From positions 17,983-81,982 of the forward strand of contig CACKMS010000007.1 of the NCBI GenBank assembly GCA_902601315.1: 64,000 bases of DNA, given 5' to 3'. A program made the translations under genes and the position numbers. Below the pieces are notes generated by a model. That model was given only the letters and a program-made list of their open reading frames with translations, was not told the DNA's origin and made no database searches. This document shows, piece by piece, positions 16,163 through 26,430 of the stretch (positions are counted from its first letter, which is position 1; each line of letters starts with the position of its first letter). This DNA comes from an uncultured Pelagibacteraceae bacterium. Its GTDB lineage: Bacteria > Pseudomonadota > Alphaproteobacteria > Pelagibacterales > Pelagibacteraceae.

Positions 16163-17194
16163 ATGAAAAAACTAACTATAATAATTGCTTCGCTTGTTGC
16201 TTTAACGGTCGCAACAGTTGCTCAAGCAAGAGATCAAATTAAAATAGTTGGTTCATCTACAGTATTCCCTTACGCAACTGTTGTTGCTGAAAGATTCGGT
16301 GGTTCAGGATTTAAAACTCCTGTAATCGAATCTACTGGTACTGGTGGAGGAGCTAAACTATTCTGTGCTGGTGTTGGTGAGCAACATCCAGATATTACAA
16401 ATGCATCAAGAGCTATGAAAGATAAAGAGAAAGCTCTATGTAAGAAAAACGGTGTAAATGAAATTGTTGAGATTGTGATTGGTAACGATGGTATCACACT
16501 AGCTTACAGCAAAGATGCAAAACCAGTAAATTTTACTAAAGAACAATTATATTTAGCACTAGCTGCTCATACAGTTGTTGATGGTAAATTAGTTCCAAAT
16601 ATTTATAAAACTTGGGACCAAATTGACCCTAGCTTACCAAAACAAAAAATTTCAGTGATGATCCCGCCAGGAACATCAGGAACTAGAGATGCTTGGAATT
16701 CTTTAGTAATGAAAAAAGGTATGACTAAAGAAGCTAAAGCTCTTTATAAAGCTGGTTTTGAAGCTGGAAATAAAAAATATAAAAAACCACAAAAACTTTA
16801 CAGAGAAGATGGTGCTGCTATTGAAGTAGGAGAAAACGATAGTTTAATCATCCAAAAGTTAACTCAAGATAAAGATATGTTTGGTTTCTTTGGTTTCAGT
16901 TATTTCTTGGCTGCTAAAGATAAATTACAAGCTGCTAGCATAGATGGTGGACAACCCTCTCTAGCGAGTATTCAAGACTACAGTTATGCAGTTGCAAGAC
17001 CATTATTTTTCTATGTGAAAAAAGCTCACGTTGGCGTTATTCCAGGATTACATGAGTTTGTGAAAGAATTCACAACAAAGAAAGCTATTGGAAAAGGTGG
17101 TTATCTAGCAGACATTGGTTTAGTGCCATTAGATAAAACGTTGTATAAAACAACCAGAACTAATGCCACCAAACTAGTTGCTATGGGAGATTAA
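16163..17194 (+). CDS. pstS: Phosphate-binding periplasmic protein PstS
   Basis: PstS binds phosphate for the PstCAB transporter and is usually among the most abundant proteins of phosphate-starved cells. The ATG at 16163 is preferred over the in-frame ATG at 16145 because AAAGGA lies 9 nt upstream and the signal peptide then has a normal form, ending after about residue 22 (AQA). The mature protein starts RDQIKIVGSSTVFPYA and contains TSGTRDAW, both phosphate-contact regions of PstS. A strong terminator hairpin follows, so pstC is probably transcribed at a lower level. Confidence 0.94.
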   Translation: MKKLTIIIASLVALTVATVAQARDQIKIVGSSTVFPYATVVAERFGGSGFKTPVIESTGTGGGAKLFCAGVGEQHPDITNASRAMKDKEKALCKKNGVNEIVEIVIGNDGITLAYSKDAKPVNFTKEQLYLALAAHTVVDGKLVPNIYKTWDQIDPSLPKQKISVMIPPGTSGTRDAWNSLVMKKGMTKEAKALYKAGFEAGNKKYKKPQKLYREDGAAIEVGENDSLIIQKLTQDKDMFGFFGFSYFLAAKDKLQAASIDGGQPSLASIQDYSYAVARPLFFYVKKAHVGVIPGLHEFVKEFTTKKAIGKGGYLADIGLVPLDKTLYKTTRTNATKLVAMGD

Positions 17195-17217
17195 TTATTT
17201 CTTTAATAACAAATGAT

Positions 17218-17249
17218 AAAAAAGGGGTCTTTTTAGGCCCCTTTTTTTT
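17218..17249 (+). terminator. Intrinsic terminator after pstS
   Basis: The stem AAAAGGGGTC pairs with GGCCCCTTTT (one G-U) around a 6-nt loop and continues into eight T residues. It lies about 25 bp after pstS and 36 bp before pstC, giving partial termination inside the pst operon. Confidence 0.85.
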
Positions 17250-17284
17250 ATAAACAGAGTAAAGTCTTTATTAGTGGAGATTCT

Positions 17285-18670
17285 TTGAACTTAATATTAT
17301 TTACATTTATTGTTCTTCTTGGTTTCACAAGTTATTATTTTGGACGAAAAAAAGCATACACAATTCAATATACAAAAAAAAGATTAACTGCATTACCTCA
17401 ATTTTATGGTTATTATCTTGCGATTTGGTGTGCAATACCGGCTTTTATAATTTTTTCTTTATGGGCAATTTTTGAGCCTACAATTGTAAAATTGCTTATC
17501 TTAAGTGATTATTCAAATCAAGGTTATCTTGATAATGAATTAAATTTAATTTATGAAAAAACAAAATCATTGTCTCGAGGTCAATTTACTGGAGAAATTA
17601 CACCCTTCATTGAAGCTTCAGCTAAAAAATACATAAATCTTCGATCAATAGCCCAAAGTTCAAAAGTTGTTATAGTGTTATCAGCAATTATTGCGTCTGG
17701 GGCCTACGCTTATAAAAGAATTTCATCTAATTCTAGAACAAGAGAGCCAGTTGAAAAATTTTTGAAAGCAGTTTTATTTACAGCTTCTTTAGCTGCAATA
17801 TTAACTACTGTTGGAATAATTTTCTCACTTATATTTCAAACTATAGATTTTTTTAAAGTAATCCCATTATTTGATTTTGTCTTTGGAACTCATTGGTATC
17901 CTGCAAAAGCTTTTGTTAGAGATTCATCTGAGGCTTTAGATCCGTCAATGTACTCCGATACTTTTGGAGCAGTCCCTATTTTTGCGGGAACTTTTTTTAT
18001 TGCTTTCATAGCTATGTGTGTTGCTATTCCTATTGGATTAATGAGTGGAATTTATTTGGCTGAGTATGCATCAGTTAAAGTTAGACAATACGCAAAACCT
18101 TTAATTGAAATTTTAGCAGGTATACCAACAGTTGTTTATGGATTTTTTGCTGCTCTAACAGTTGGACCTTTTTTAAAGGAAATAGGTAATAGCATGGGTT
18201 TAGACGTTTCAGCTGAAAGCGCTTTAGCGGCAGGCGGAGTAATGGGCATTATGATTATACCATTCATTTCAAGTTTAAGTGACGATGTGATTACAAGTGT
18301 ACCTCAAAGTTTAAGAGATGGAAGTTATGCCATGGGAGCAACCAAATCAGAAACAATAAAAAAAGTTATTTTTCCTGCAGCATTACCAGGTATTGTTGGT
18401 TCTATTTTATTAGGTGTTTCAAGAGCTATTGGAGAAACAATGATAGTTGTTATGGCCTCTGGTTTAGCTGCTAATTTAACTTTAAATCCATTAGAATCTA
18501 CTTCAACAATTACAGCGCAAATTGTTGTAATATTAATTGGAGATCAAGCTTTTGGCGACCCAAAAACGCAAGCTGCATTTGCTTTAGGTATGTCATTATT
18601 TTTAGTAACGCTCTGTTTGAATATTGTGGCCTTACGAGTAGTTAAAAAATATAGAGAAAAATATGAATAA
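17285..18670 (+). CDS. pstC: Phosphate ABC transporter permease PstC
   Basis: PstC forms half of the phosphate channel. The 461-aa protein is longer than the 300-320 aa of the enteric form: an N-terminal part with two or three helices and a soluble loop (about 70-125) precedes the permease domain (about 160-455). The conserved segment VVYGFFAALTVGPFL and the EAA-like loop with GATKSETIKKVIFPAALPG are clear. Translation begins at TTG (17285) after GGAG 5 nt upstream. It overlaps pstA by 8 bp. Confidence 0.9.
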   Translation: MNLILFTFIVLLGFTSYYFGRKKAYTIQYTKKRLTALPQFYGYYLAIWCAIPAFIIFSLWAIFEPTIVKLLILSDYSNQGYLDNELNLIYEKTKSLSRGQFTGEITPFIEASAKKYINLRSIAQSSKVVIVLSAIIASGAYAYKRISSNSRTREPVEKFLKAVLFTASLAAILTTVGIIFSLIFQTIDFFKVIPLFDFVFGTHWYPAKAFVRDSSEALDPSMYSDTFGAVPIFAGTFFIAFIAMCVAIPIGLMSGIYLAEYASVKVRQYAKPLIEILAGIPTVVYGFFAALTVGPFLKEIGNSMGLDVSAESALAAGGVMGIMIIPFISSLSDDVITSVPQSLRDGSYAMGATKSETIKKVIFPAALPGIVGSILLGVSRAIGETMIVVMASGLAANLTLNPLESTSTITAQIVVILIGDQAFGDPKTQAAFALGMSLFLVTLCLNIVALRVVKKYREKYE

Positions 18671-19931
18671 AAAAAAAGAACAATTATTAAATAAAAGATA
18701 TAAAGCTGAAAAGAGATTTCGATTATACGGTCAAAGTGCAATTTTTATGGCACTTTTATTTTTAATAATCTTTATTTTTAAAATTTTTTCGACAGGCTAT
18801 TCAGCCTTTCAAAAAACTTGGCTTATTGTTCCAGTTACTTTTGATGCTGAATTAATGATGTTAGAGCAAAATCCTTCTAAAGAGGATTTAAAAGATGCTG
18901 ATTATTACGATATAGCATTAAAATCAATGGCTGATTTAGATCCAAATGCTAATGAGAATCAAGAAAATGAGCTGAAGAGAATGGTTTCTTACTTTTTCGA
19001 AAGAGAGATTAAAAGAGAACTTTTAAATGACCCTTCATTAATTGGAAAAACTAAAGATGTTTATTTAACTGCCTCAGATGATTTAGATCAAGTATTCAAA
19101 GGCAATTATCCAAGAGATTTACCTGAAGATCAAAGAAGAGTTACGGATTATCAATTAAAGATTTTCGATCAACTTGTAGAACTAGGAAAAGTTGAAAGTA
19201 AATTCAATTTAAGTTTTTTTACATATCCTGATTCAAGAGAAGCTGAATTAGCTGGTATAGCAAGCTCATTTATGGGATCAATATTTTCTATACTTGTTTG
19301 TTTAATGATAGCGTTTCCTGTAGCAGTTCTAGCAGCTATTTATTTAGAGGAATTTGCTCCTAAAAACAGATTTACTGATTTTATTGAGGTAAATATAAAT
19401 AATTTAGCAGCAGTACCTTCAATTGTTTTTGGTCTTTTAGGACTGGGTATTTTACTTGCTGTATTTCAATTACCTAGGTCAACACCTTTAGTCGGTGGAA
19501 TAACTTTATCGTTGATGACTTTACCAACAATTATTATTGCTTGTAGAGCATCTTTAAAAGCAGTTCCTCCAAGTATAAGAGAGGCAGCACTTGCAATGGG
19601 TGCTAGTAAAATGCAAACTACAATGCATCATACAGTTCCGTTATCTATGCCAGGGACTTTATCCGGTACAATAATTGGTTTGGCCCAAGCATTAGGCGAA
19701 ACGGCACCTTTGATATTGATTGGCATGGTGGCTTTTGTAAATACAATACCAGGATCTCCTTTAGATCCAGCTGCAAGTTTGCCAGTGCAAATTTATATTT
19801 GGGCAGAGAGTGCTGAAAGAGGTTTTGTCGAGAAAGTTTCTGCCTGTATTATGGTTCTATTAGGATTTTTAATTATAATGAACTTATTTGCACAAATAAT
19901 TAGACATAAATTTGAAAAAAAATGGAGTTAA
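18663..19931 (+). CDS. pstA: Phosphate ABC transporter permease PstA
   Basis: PstA is the partner permease of PstC. The 422-aa protein has a first helix near 25-45, then a soluble region of about 150 residues with many acidic residues, then the permease domain (about 190-418). The segment [13 protein letters not shown] and the loop [19 protein letters not shown] are the PstA versions of the channel and EAA motifs. Classical PstA is about 290-300 aa, so the periplasmic insert is notable but known in alphaproteobacteria. It overlaps pstC. Confidence 0.9.
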   Translation: MNKKKEQLLNKRYKAEKRFRLYGQSAIFMALLFLIIFIFKIFSTGYSAFQKTWLIVPVTFDAELMMLEQNPSKEDLKDADYYDIALKSMADLDPNANENQENELKRMVSYFFEREIKRELLNDPSLIGKTKDVYLTASDDLDQVFKGNYPRDLPEDQRRVTDYQLKIFDQLVELGKVESKFNLSFFTYPDSREAELAGIASSFMGSIFSILVCLMIAFPVAVLAAIYLEEFAPKNRFTDFIEVNINNLAAVPSIVFGLLGLGILLAVFQLPRSTPLVGGITLSLMTLPTIIIACRASLKAVPPSIREAALAMGASKMQTTMHHTVPLSMPGTLSGTIIGLAQALGETAPLILIGMVAFVNTIPGSPLDPAASLPVQIYIWAESAERGFVEKVSACIMVLLGFLIIMNLFAQIIRHKFEKKWS

Positions 19932-19932
19932 G

Positions 19933-20688
19933 ATGATAAAGATAAGTTCAAAAAATGTAGATGTTTTCTATGGAAAAAAACAAGCTCTATTTAATATAAA
20001 TTTAGATATTGAAGAAAATCAAGTTACAGCACTAATTGGGCCTTCAGGTTGTGGTAAATCTACTTTTTTAAGATGTCTAAACCGAATGAATGACGTAATT
20101 GATATATGTAGAGTAAAAGGGCAGATTATAATCAATGATTTTGATATCAATGACAAAAGTTGTGATGTTGTTAGATTAAGAGAAAAAATTGGGATGGTTT
20201 TTCAAAAACCAAATCCTTTTCCCAAAACTATTTATGAAAATATTTCTTATGGTCCAACAATTCATGGTATGGCTCAATCAAAGAATGAAATGGATGAAAT
20301 AGTTGAAACTAGCTTAAAAAAGGCAGCATTATGGGAAGAGGTTCAAGATAGACTTCATGAGCCGGGCACAGGGTTATCAGGAGGTCAACAGCAAAGATTA
20401 TGTATAGCAAGAGCTATTTCAGTTAAACCTGAAGTTATTCTCATGGATGAGCCTTGCTCTGCTTTAGATCCCATTGCTACAGCTCAAATTGAAGAATTAA
20501 TTGATGAACTAAAAAAAGACCATACTATCATAATAGTCACTCACTCAATGGCACAAGCTGCAAGGGTCTCTCAAAATACAGGTTTTTTTCACTTAGGAGA
20601 ATTGATTGAACATGGCTCTACTGATAAAATATTTAAGAATCCTGAAAATAAAAAAACTCAGGATTATATCACTGGGAGGTTTGGATAA
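19933..20688 (+). CDS. pstB: Phosphate ABC transporter ATP-binding protein PstB
   Basis: PstB powers PstCA and takes part in signalling to PhoU/PhoR. The protein has Walker [10 protein letters not shown] near residue 33, the family hallmark [10 protein letters not shown], signature [10 protein letters not shown] and Walker [14 protein letters not shown]. The ATG at 19933, one base after the pstA stop and 5 nt after GGAG, is preferred to the overlapping ATG at 19912; it gives 251 aa, a typical length. Its stop codon overlaps the phoU start by 1 bp. Confidence 0.95.
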   Translation: MIKISSKNVDVFYGKKQALFNINLDIEENQVTALIGPSGCGKSTFLRCLNRMNDVIDICRVKGQIIINDFDINDKSCDVVRLREKIGMVFQKPNPFPKTIYENISYGPTIHGMAQSKNEMDEIVETSLKKAALWEEVQDRLHEPGTGLSGGQQQRLCIARAISVKPEVILMDEPCSALDPIATAQIEELIDELKKDHTIIIVTHSMAQAARVSQNTGFFHLGELIEHGSTDKIFKNPENKKTQDYITGRFG

Positions 20689-21395
20689 TGACCGAAGCAC
20701 CGCATACTGTAAAGTCTTACGAAGAAGAGCTTAAAAATTTAAATAGCAATATAATTAAAATGGGTGGTTTTTGTGAAAAGTCTTTAGGGAAGGCTATTCA
20801 AGCTATTACCACTAGAAACAGTGATAATGCGGAAGCTGTTATAAAGGATGACGAAAAAATAGATAAGTTTGAAACTTTAATAGAGCAACAGGTAGTAAAT
20901 CTTATTGCTTTAAGACAGCCAATGGCTATAGATCTTAGAGAAACAGTTACTGCTTTAAAAATATCTTCTGATCTTGAGAGAATAGGTGATTTAGCAAAAA
21001 ATATTTCCAAAAGAACCCTTTTGTTAAATGAGAATTTACCAAAAAATTTAGTAGATGCTATCATAAGAGTCTCTTCTGATGTTCAAAAACAATTAAAATC
21101 AATATTGGATGCATACCTAGAAAGATCTTCGGCTATGGCAATTAATGTATGGGAAAGCGACGAACAAATTGATGATTTAACCAATTTATGCATGCAAGAA
21201 GTGATTAAATATTTAAAAGAAAATGAAAAAAACTTAAGTGATGGAACGCACTTATTATTTGTAACTAAAAATATAGAGAGGATAGGTGACCATACAACTA
21301 ACATTGCAGAGCAAATATACTATTTAGTTAAGGGAGAATATCTTGAGGGTGATCGACCTAAAGGTACAGAACCTATTGTTACAGGAGAAAAGTAA
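20688..21395 (+). CDS. phoU: Phosphate signalling protein PhoU
   Basis: PhoU couples the Pst transporter to PhoR and keeps the Pho regulon off when phosphate is plentiful. The 235-aa protein is all helical with two PhoU repeats; each carries the metal-binding type motif E-R-I-G-D, at SSDLERIGDLAKNI (about 103) and NIERIGDHTTNIAE (about 200). It overlaps pstB by 1 bp and precedes phoB by 3 bp, so pstB-phoU-phoB form one unit. Confidence 0.95.
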   Translation: MTEAPHTVKSYEEELKNLNSNIIKMGGFCEKSLGKAIQAITTRNSDNAEAVIKDDEKIDKFETLIEQQVVNLIALRQPMAIDLRETVTALKISSDLERIGDLAKNISKRTLLLNENLPKNLVDAIIRVSSDVQKQLKSILDAYLERSSAMAINVWESDEQIDDLTNLCMQEVIKYLKENEKNLSDGTHLLFVTKNIERIGDHTTNIAEQIYYLVKGEYLEGDRPKGTEPIVTGEK

Positions 21396-21398
21396 AAT

Positions 21399-22082
21399 AT
21401 GCCGGCTCACATTTTTATAGCTGAGGACGAAACTTCGATAATAACCCTTCTAAAGTATAACCTTGAAAAAGAGAGTTACAAAGTAAGTTTCTGTGAAAAT
21501 GGTGAACAAGCGCTTAAACAAATTAAAGATAAGCATCCTGACTTAATTTTAATGGATTGGATGTTGCCTGATTTATCGGGTGTTGAAGTATGTAAGAATT
21601 TAAAGAAAGACAATAAGTATAACGACATACCAATAATAATGTTGACAGCAAAAGGTGAGGAAGAGGACAAATTAAGAGCCTTTGACACAGGTGCTGATGA
21701 TTATGTTACAAAGCCGTTTAGTCAAAAAGAACTTAATGCAAGAATCAAATCACTACTTAGAAGATCAAAACCATATTCTTCAGTTGATGTTGTTGAGTTT
21801 ACAGATCTAAAAATAGACAGAATAACAAAAAGAGTTTATAGAAATAACGTTGAAATCTCTTTGGGTCCTACAGAATTTAAATTATTAGATTTTTTTATTA
21901 AAAATCCAAAAAGGGTATACTCACGAGAACAGCTTTTAAATAATGTTTGGGGTGAAAATATTTATGTAGAAACTAGAACCGTCGATGTACATATTAGAAG
22001 ATTAAGACAGGCTATTAATATAGATAAAACTAAGCCTTTAATAAGAACCGTAAGATCAGCAGGTTATTCTTTAGAAACTTGA
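21399..22082 (+). CDS. phoB: Phosphate-regulon response regulator PhoB
   Basis: PhoB is the activator of the Pho regulon. The 227-aa protein has a receiver domain (about 4-118) with the phospho-acceptor D53 in LMDWMLP, acidic residues E9-D10, and K in VTKPFS, and an OmpR/PhoB winged helix (about 130-226) with RTVDVHIRRLR as the recognition helix. It is separated from phoR by the whole pst operon. Its 3' end overlaps the 3' end of the sixA-like gene by 19 bp. Confidence 0.93.
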   Translation: MPAHIFIAEDETSIITLLKYNLEKESYKVSFCENGEQALKQIKDKHPDLILMDWMLPDLSGVEVCKNLKKDNKYNDIPIIMLTAKGEEEDKLRAFDTGADDYVTKPFSQKELNARIKSLLRRSKPYSSVDVVEFTDLKIDRITKRVYRNNVEISLGPTEFKLLDFFIKNPKRVYSREQLLNNVWGENIYVETRTVDVHIRRLRQAINIDKTKPLIRTVRSAGYSLET

Positions 22083-22588
22083 AGGTCTTTAGGTCTCATA
22101 AATTCCTTAATTAAACCATTTCCATCTATTTTATTCCATTCATTAAAATCAAAATAAATTTTTGCAAAAGCAGATGTTGGAAATTTAAAGTTTAATAACT
22201 TAAAATGGTTGTTGTTATGATTTTTTGTCAGTGACTGGACTAGATTTCTAACAGCAGGCTCGTGATTAATTAAAAGCACAGATTTAAATTTTTTAGGTAT
22301 TTTTTTTATTATATCTATAATTTTATCTTCACTTGTTAAGTATAATTTTTTTGAGGAAGTAATTTTTTTCGGTTTTTCAATTTTTTTTAATAAAATTTTT
22401 AATGTTTTCTTTGTTCTTTTTGATGATGAAAGTAATATATAATCAAATTTATATTTTTTTTTAACAAAAAATTCACAAATCTTTTTTGCATTTTTCTTGC
22501 CACGCTTACTTAAAGTTCTTTCATGATCGTCAAGATTTGGATGGTCCCAGCTAGATTTTGCATGACGCATAACGTATAATTTGAGCAT
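22064..22588 (-). CDS. SixA-type histidine phosphatase
   Basis: The 174-aa protein is a histidine-phosphatase-superfamily member with the RHAKSSW motif at about residues 8-14, the group signature of SixA-like proteins, and LINHEPAVRNL as the second catalytic histidine region. SixA dephosphorylates phosphohistidine. The ATG at 22588 is chosen because MLKLYVMRHAKSS is the normal start; a longer frame would run into ppk. It is divergent from ppk with only 13 bp between start codons and convergent with phoB. Confidence 0.85.
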   Translation of the reverse strand: MLKLYVMRHAKSSWDHPNLDDHERTLSKRGKKNAKKICEFFVKKKYKFDYILLSSSKRTKKTLKILLKKIEKPKKITSSKKLYLTSEDKIIDIIKKIPKKFKSVLLINHEPAVRNLVQSLTKNHNNNHFKLLNFKFPTSAFAKIYFDFNEWNKIDGNGLIKEFMRPKDLQVSKE

Positions 22589-22601
22589 AAAGTTTAAATA
22601 T

Positions 22602-24752
22602 ATGACTGCATTAAAAAAACAAGATAAAGAAATACTTAAATCTAAATATATAAATAGAGAATTATCTTGGCTTAAATTCAATGACAGAGTTCTTCTAGAG
22701 GCTCAAAATATAGAAAATCCTCTTTACGAAAGAATTAAATTTTTATCTATAGCTGGATCAAATTTAGATGAATTTTTCATGGTACGTGTTGCAGGTTTAT
22801 ATAGTCAAATCAAGCAAGACGTAGACTCTCTTAGTTCTGATGGTCTTACTCCTGATGAACAAATGAATGAAGTTATTTTGGAAACTAACAATCTTCTTAA
22901 TAAACAAAATAAAATATATAAAGATTTAATTCTTCAATTAAAAAAAGTAAATATAAGTATAGTTAAACCTGAAAATTTAAGTAAATCGGATCAGAAAAAA
23001 TTATTTAAAGTTTTTAACGAAGAAATTTACCCCTTACTAACACCATCAGCAATAGACCCAGCTCATCCATTTCCATTTATTGTCAATCAAGGAAGAGCAT
23101 TAGTTATGAGATTAAATAAGAAAAATAAAAAAAGAGTTTTAAATGCAATAATAGTAATTCCAAAAGCTTTATCAAGATTTATTGAAATAGATGGAAACAA
23201 AAGTTTTAAAAAATTTTTAATTATTGATGATGTTATAAGTTTTTTTGCTTCTGAAATTTTTCCCGATCATGATTTAGATAAAAAAATGTTATTTAGAGTT
23301 ATAAGGGATAGTGACGTAGAAATACAAGAGGAAGCTGAAGATTTAGTAAGATCTTTTGAATTGGCATTAAAAAGAAGAAGAACAGGTGACATAGTACGTT
23401 TAGAAATTTTAAAAAATAGTAATAATGACTTAATTAAGTTTATAACAAATAAGTTAAACGTAAATTCTGAATATATCTATGAAACCGAAGGTATTGTTGG
23501 AATTCAAGATATCGATCAAGTTTGTAAAATTAAAAATTCTAAATTAAGATTTAAAAATTTTAATCCCAGGGAGGTTGAGAGATTAAAGGAATTTAATAAT
23601 AATTTTTTTGATACTATAAAAAAAAAAGATTTAATAGTTCATCATCCTTTTGAAACATTTGATGCTGTAATTGAGTTTTTAAATCAAGCTGCATATGATA
23701 AAAAAGTTATAGCAATTAAACAAACTCTATACAGAACAACGTTAGACTCTCCAATTGTTAAAGCCTTAATAACAGCAGCCGAAAACGGAAAGACAGTGAC
23801 TGCTTTAATAGAGATCAAAGCAAGATTTGATGAAGAAGCAAATATTCAACTTTCCAGAAGTTTAGAAAAGGCAGGAATTCAAATACTTTATGGTTTTGCA
23901 AAATATAAAACACATGCAAAATCATCTTTAATATTAAGAAAAGAGCAAGGAAAAATTCAAACCTATATACATCTGGGAACTGGCAATTATCACCCAGTTA
24001 ATGCAAAAATTTATACTGACTTATCTTTATTTAGCTCTGACAAAAAAATAGCAACTGATGTGGAAAAATTTTTTAATTATGTAACTGGTTATTCAAAACC
24101 GCGAAACCTTAATAAAATATCCATATCACCAATAAATCTTAGGGAAACTTTAAACAAATGTATTGCTAATGAGATAGCAAATGTCAAAAAAGGAAAAAAC
24201 GGTGAAATATGGGCAAAAATGAATTCCTTAGTAGACCCAGTGATAATTGATAAATTTTATGAAGCTTCAAATGCTGGAGTGAAGATATTTTTATTTGTAA
24301 GAGGTGTTTGTTGTTTAAGACCTGGAGTTAAAGATAAATCAGAAAATATAATAGTTAAAAGCATGATAGGAAGATTTTTAGAACACTCAAGAATTTATTG
24401 TTTTGCAAATGGAAAAACAATGCCTAGTAGAGATGCAAAAGTCTTTATTTCATCAGCGGACTTAATGCCAAGAAATTTAAATCGAAGAGTAGAACTTCTA
24501 GTTCCAATTGAAAACCAAACAGTCCATGAGCAAGTTCTTGATCAAATTATGCTAGCTAATTATTTAGATAAAAAACAAAGTTGGGAACTCGATGCGAGTG
24601 GAAATTATAAAAAAATTAAATATATTGAAAATGATTCTTTTTCAGCTCACGATTATTTCATGAATAATCCTAGTTTATCTGGAAGAGGTAAAGCTAAATT
24701 AAAAATGAAACCAAAAAAATTAAACTTAAAATTAATTAAAAGTGGAAATTAA
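22602..24752 (+). CDS. ppk: Polyphosphate kinase 1
   Basis: PPK1 reversibly transfers the gamma phosphate of ATP to polyphosphate. With the ATG at 22602 the protein is 716 aa, a normal size. The N-terminus INRELSWLKFNDRVLLEA and FLSIAGSNLDEFFMVR are PPK1 hallmarks; the autophosphorylated histidine is in YKTHAKSS and the second active-site histidine in FLEHSRI. A TTG seven codons upstream is less likely as a start. It overlaps ppx by 11 bp, joining synthesis and breakdown of polyphosphate next to the pst block. Confidence 0.95.
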   Translation: MTALKKQDKEILKSKYINRELSWLKFNDRVLLEAQNIENPLYERIKFLSIAGSNLDEFFMVRVAGLYSQIKQDVDSLSSDGLTPDEQMNEVILETNNLLNKQNKIYKDLILQLKKVNISIVKPENLSKSDQKKLFKVFNEEIYPLLTPSAIDPAHPFPFIVNQGRALVMRLNKKNKKRVLNAIIVIPKALSRFIEIDGNKSFKKFLIIDDVISFFASEIFPDHDLDKKMLFRVIRDSDVEIQEEAEDLVRSFELALKRRRTGDIVRLEILKNSNNDLIKFITNKLNVNSEYIYETEGIVGIQDIDQVCKIKNSKLRFKNFNPREVERLKEFNNNFFDTIKKKDLIVHHPFETFDAVIEFLNQAAYDKKVIAIKQTLYRTTLDSPIVKALITAAENGKTVTALIEIKARFDEEANIQLSRSLEKAGIQILYGFAKYKTHAKSSLILRKEQGKIQTYIHLGTGNYHPVNAKIYTDLSLFSSDKKIATDVEKFFNYVTGYSKPRNLNKISISPINLRETLNKCIANEIANVKKGKNGEIWAKMNSLVDPVIIDKFYEASNAGVKIFLFVRGVCCLRPGVKDKSENIIVKSMIGRFLEHSRIYCFANGKTMPSRDAKVFISSADLMPRNLNRRVELLVPIENQTVHEQVLDQIMLANYLDKKQSWELDASGNYKKIKYIENDSFSAHDYFMNNPSLSGRGKAKLKMKPKKLNLKLIKSGN

Positions 24753-26253
24753 AGTTTATAAAAATAAACAAAATTTAAAATTAAAAACTGCTAAATTAGC
24801 AGTTATAGATATAGGATCTAATTCAATTAGGATGCTGATTTATGAAGATTTTAGCTCTTCTCGTGTACCATTTTTTAATGAAAAAGCTGTTTGTGAACTT
24901 GGTAAAAATTTAGATAAATCAAGAAGGCTTAATAAGTCAGGCGTTGATTATGCTCAAAAAGTTTTAAAAAGATTTTCGGAGATTTTAAATATTTCTAAAA
25001 TTGATAATTTAAAAATAATAGCAACTGCTGTATTACGTGAGGCAACAGATGCAAAACCATTTGTAGAGTATGTAGAGAGCCTTTTTAAAAAAAAAATCGA
25101 AATTTTAAGTGGTGAGGAAGAAGCAATTTGTTCAGCAGAAGGAGTTAAAATTGGATTTGATAATGTTGATGGGTTAGTTGCAGATCTCGGTGGAGGTAGT
25201 TTAGAATTATCGAGAGTTGAAAACGGTATGATCACCAATAAAACATCTCTACCCTTAGGTGTTTTAAGATTAATTAATAATCCAATTGTAAAAAAGAGAA
25301 ACCTTTACAAATATGTAAAAAAACTTTTGAGAGAGGAGAAATGGTTATCTAAAAAAAAATTTGAAAATCTTTATTTAGTTGGCGGAACATGGCGAGCTTT
25401 ATTTAAACTTCATCTTTTTCAAAACAAACACCCTGTCCACATAATCCATCAATATTCAGTAAATTATGAAGATTTATCATTATTTGTGGAAAAAATTTCT
25501 TCATTCAATAAAGCAAAATTAAAAACAGTTGAATATATATCTAAATCTAGAACTCCCTATCTACCTTATAGCTCCATTATTTTAAATGAGATCATGACAG
25601 TAACAAATCCAAAAAACATAATATGCTCTATAAGTGGTATCAGAGAGGGGTCTCTCGCAAAAGATTACTTTAAAGATATTGATAACTCTCAAGTTTTTGA
25701 AAAATCATTAGAATACATTTCAAAAAAAAGAGGTGATTTGGGACTAACTTACAAAAAATATCACGAATTTATCAAACCTGTTTTTGATGGTAATGAACAT
25801 TTTGATGAAAAATTGCTTAACTTGGCTTGTGTTTTAAGTCATATGGATTGGGGACTTGGTGCTTTTCAAAAGGCAGAATTAGTTTTTCAAGAAACATTAA
25901 ATACTCCTTTATTGAGACTTTCACATAAAGAAAGAATTCAAATAGCTCTTTCATGTTATTGGAGGTACTGTAGCATTAAATACAACCCTAAAATAGAATA
26001 TTTGACTTTTTTAAATAATAATGAAATTTTTTCTAGTAAACAAGTTGGTGCAGCTTTAAGATTTGCTCACTCCCTAACATCTATTTCAACTATTTTTTTA
26101 GAGGAATTTAAATTATATAAAAGAGGTAACTCTGTATTTTTAAAAATTCCATCACAACATCAAGAAATAATTTCCAAACAAGTTACAAAAAGATTTAAAG
26201 CTCTTGCGCGAGAATTATTTTTAGAGCCGAGAGTAATTTACTCAAATAATTAA
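24742..26253 (+). CDS. ppx: Exopolyphosphatase / Ppx-GppA phosphatase
   Basis: The 503-aa protein belongs to the Ppx/GppA family that releases phosphate from polyphosphate or pppGpp. The N-terminal ASKHA domain shows LAVIDIGSNSIRMLIYE (about 19-35), a phosphate-binding loop ADLGGGSLEL (about 147) and SGEEEAICS near 130. A C-terminal helical HD-like part extends to about 500. It starts at GTG inside the end of ppk and ends 159 bp before the strong terminator near 26400. Confidence 0.92.
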   Translation: MEIKVYKNKQNLKLKTAKLAVIDIGSNSIRMLIYEDFSSSRVPFFNEKAVCELGKNLDKSRRLNKSGVDYAQKVLKRFSEILNISKIDNLKIIATAVLREATDAKPFVEYVESLFKKKIEILSGEEEAICSAEGVKIGFDNVDGLVADLGGGSLELSRVENGMITNKTSLPLGVLRLINNPIVKKRNLYKYVKKLLREEKWLSKKKFENLYLVGGTWRALFKLHLFQNKHPVHIIHQYSVNYEDLSLFVEKISSFNKAKLKTVEYISKSRTPYLPYSSIILNEIMTVTNPKNIICSISGIREGSLAKDYFKDIDNSQVFEKSLEYISKKRGDLGLTYKKYHEFIKPVFDGNEHFDEKLLNLACVLSHMDWGLGAFQKAELVFQETLNTPLLRLSHKERIQIALSCYWRYCSIKYNPKIEYLTFLNNNEIFSSKQVGAALRFAHSLTSISTIFLEEFKLYKRGNSVFLKIPSQHQEIISKQVTKRFKALARELFLEPRVIYSNN

Positions 26254-26396
26254 AATTTAATTTAATCTATTACAACTTATAAGTTAGTGGCGTTACTCCC
26301 GTAATAAATTTTTTAATTTTATTGAAATATATCATTAATCCAAATGTCATATTTTTATGTGAGGTTTAGAATTGGTTAATTAACAATAGACCCCTG

Positions 26397-26430
26397 AAAT
26401 ACGCTCGATAATTTATCGAGCGTATTTTTT
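26397..26430. terminator. Strong hairpin terminator shared by ppx (+) and the Nudix gene (-)
   Basis: The arms ACGCTCGATAA and TTATCGAGCGT form a near-perfect stem with T-run to the right and A-run to the left, so it can stop transcription from either side. It overlaps the last codons of the minus-strand Nudix gene. The hairpin lies 144 bp beyond ppx, leaving room for a small transcript in between, though none is evident. Confidence 0.8.

Noticed and set aside
22589..22681. Upstream extension of the SixA-like gene
   Set aside because: It would overlap the ppk start region, and the protein family begins at MLKLYVMRHAKSS.
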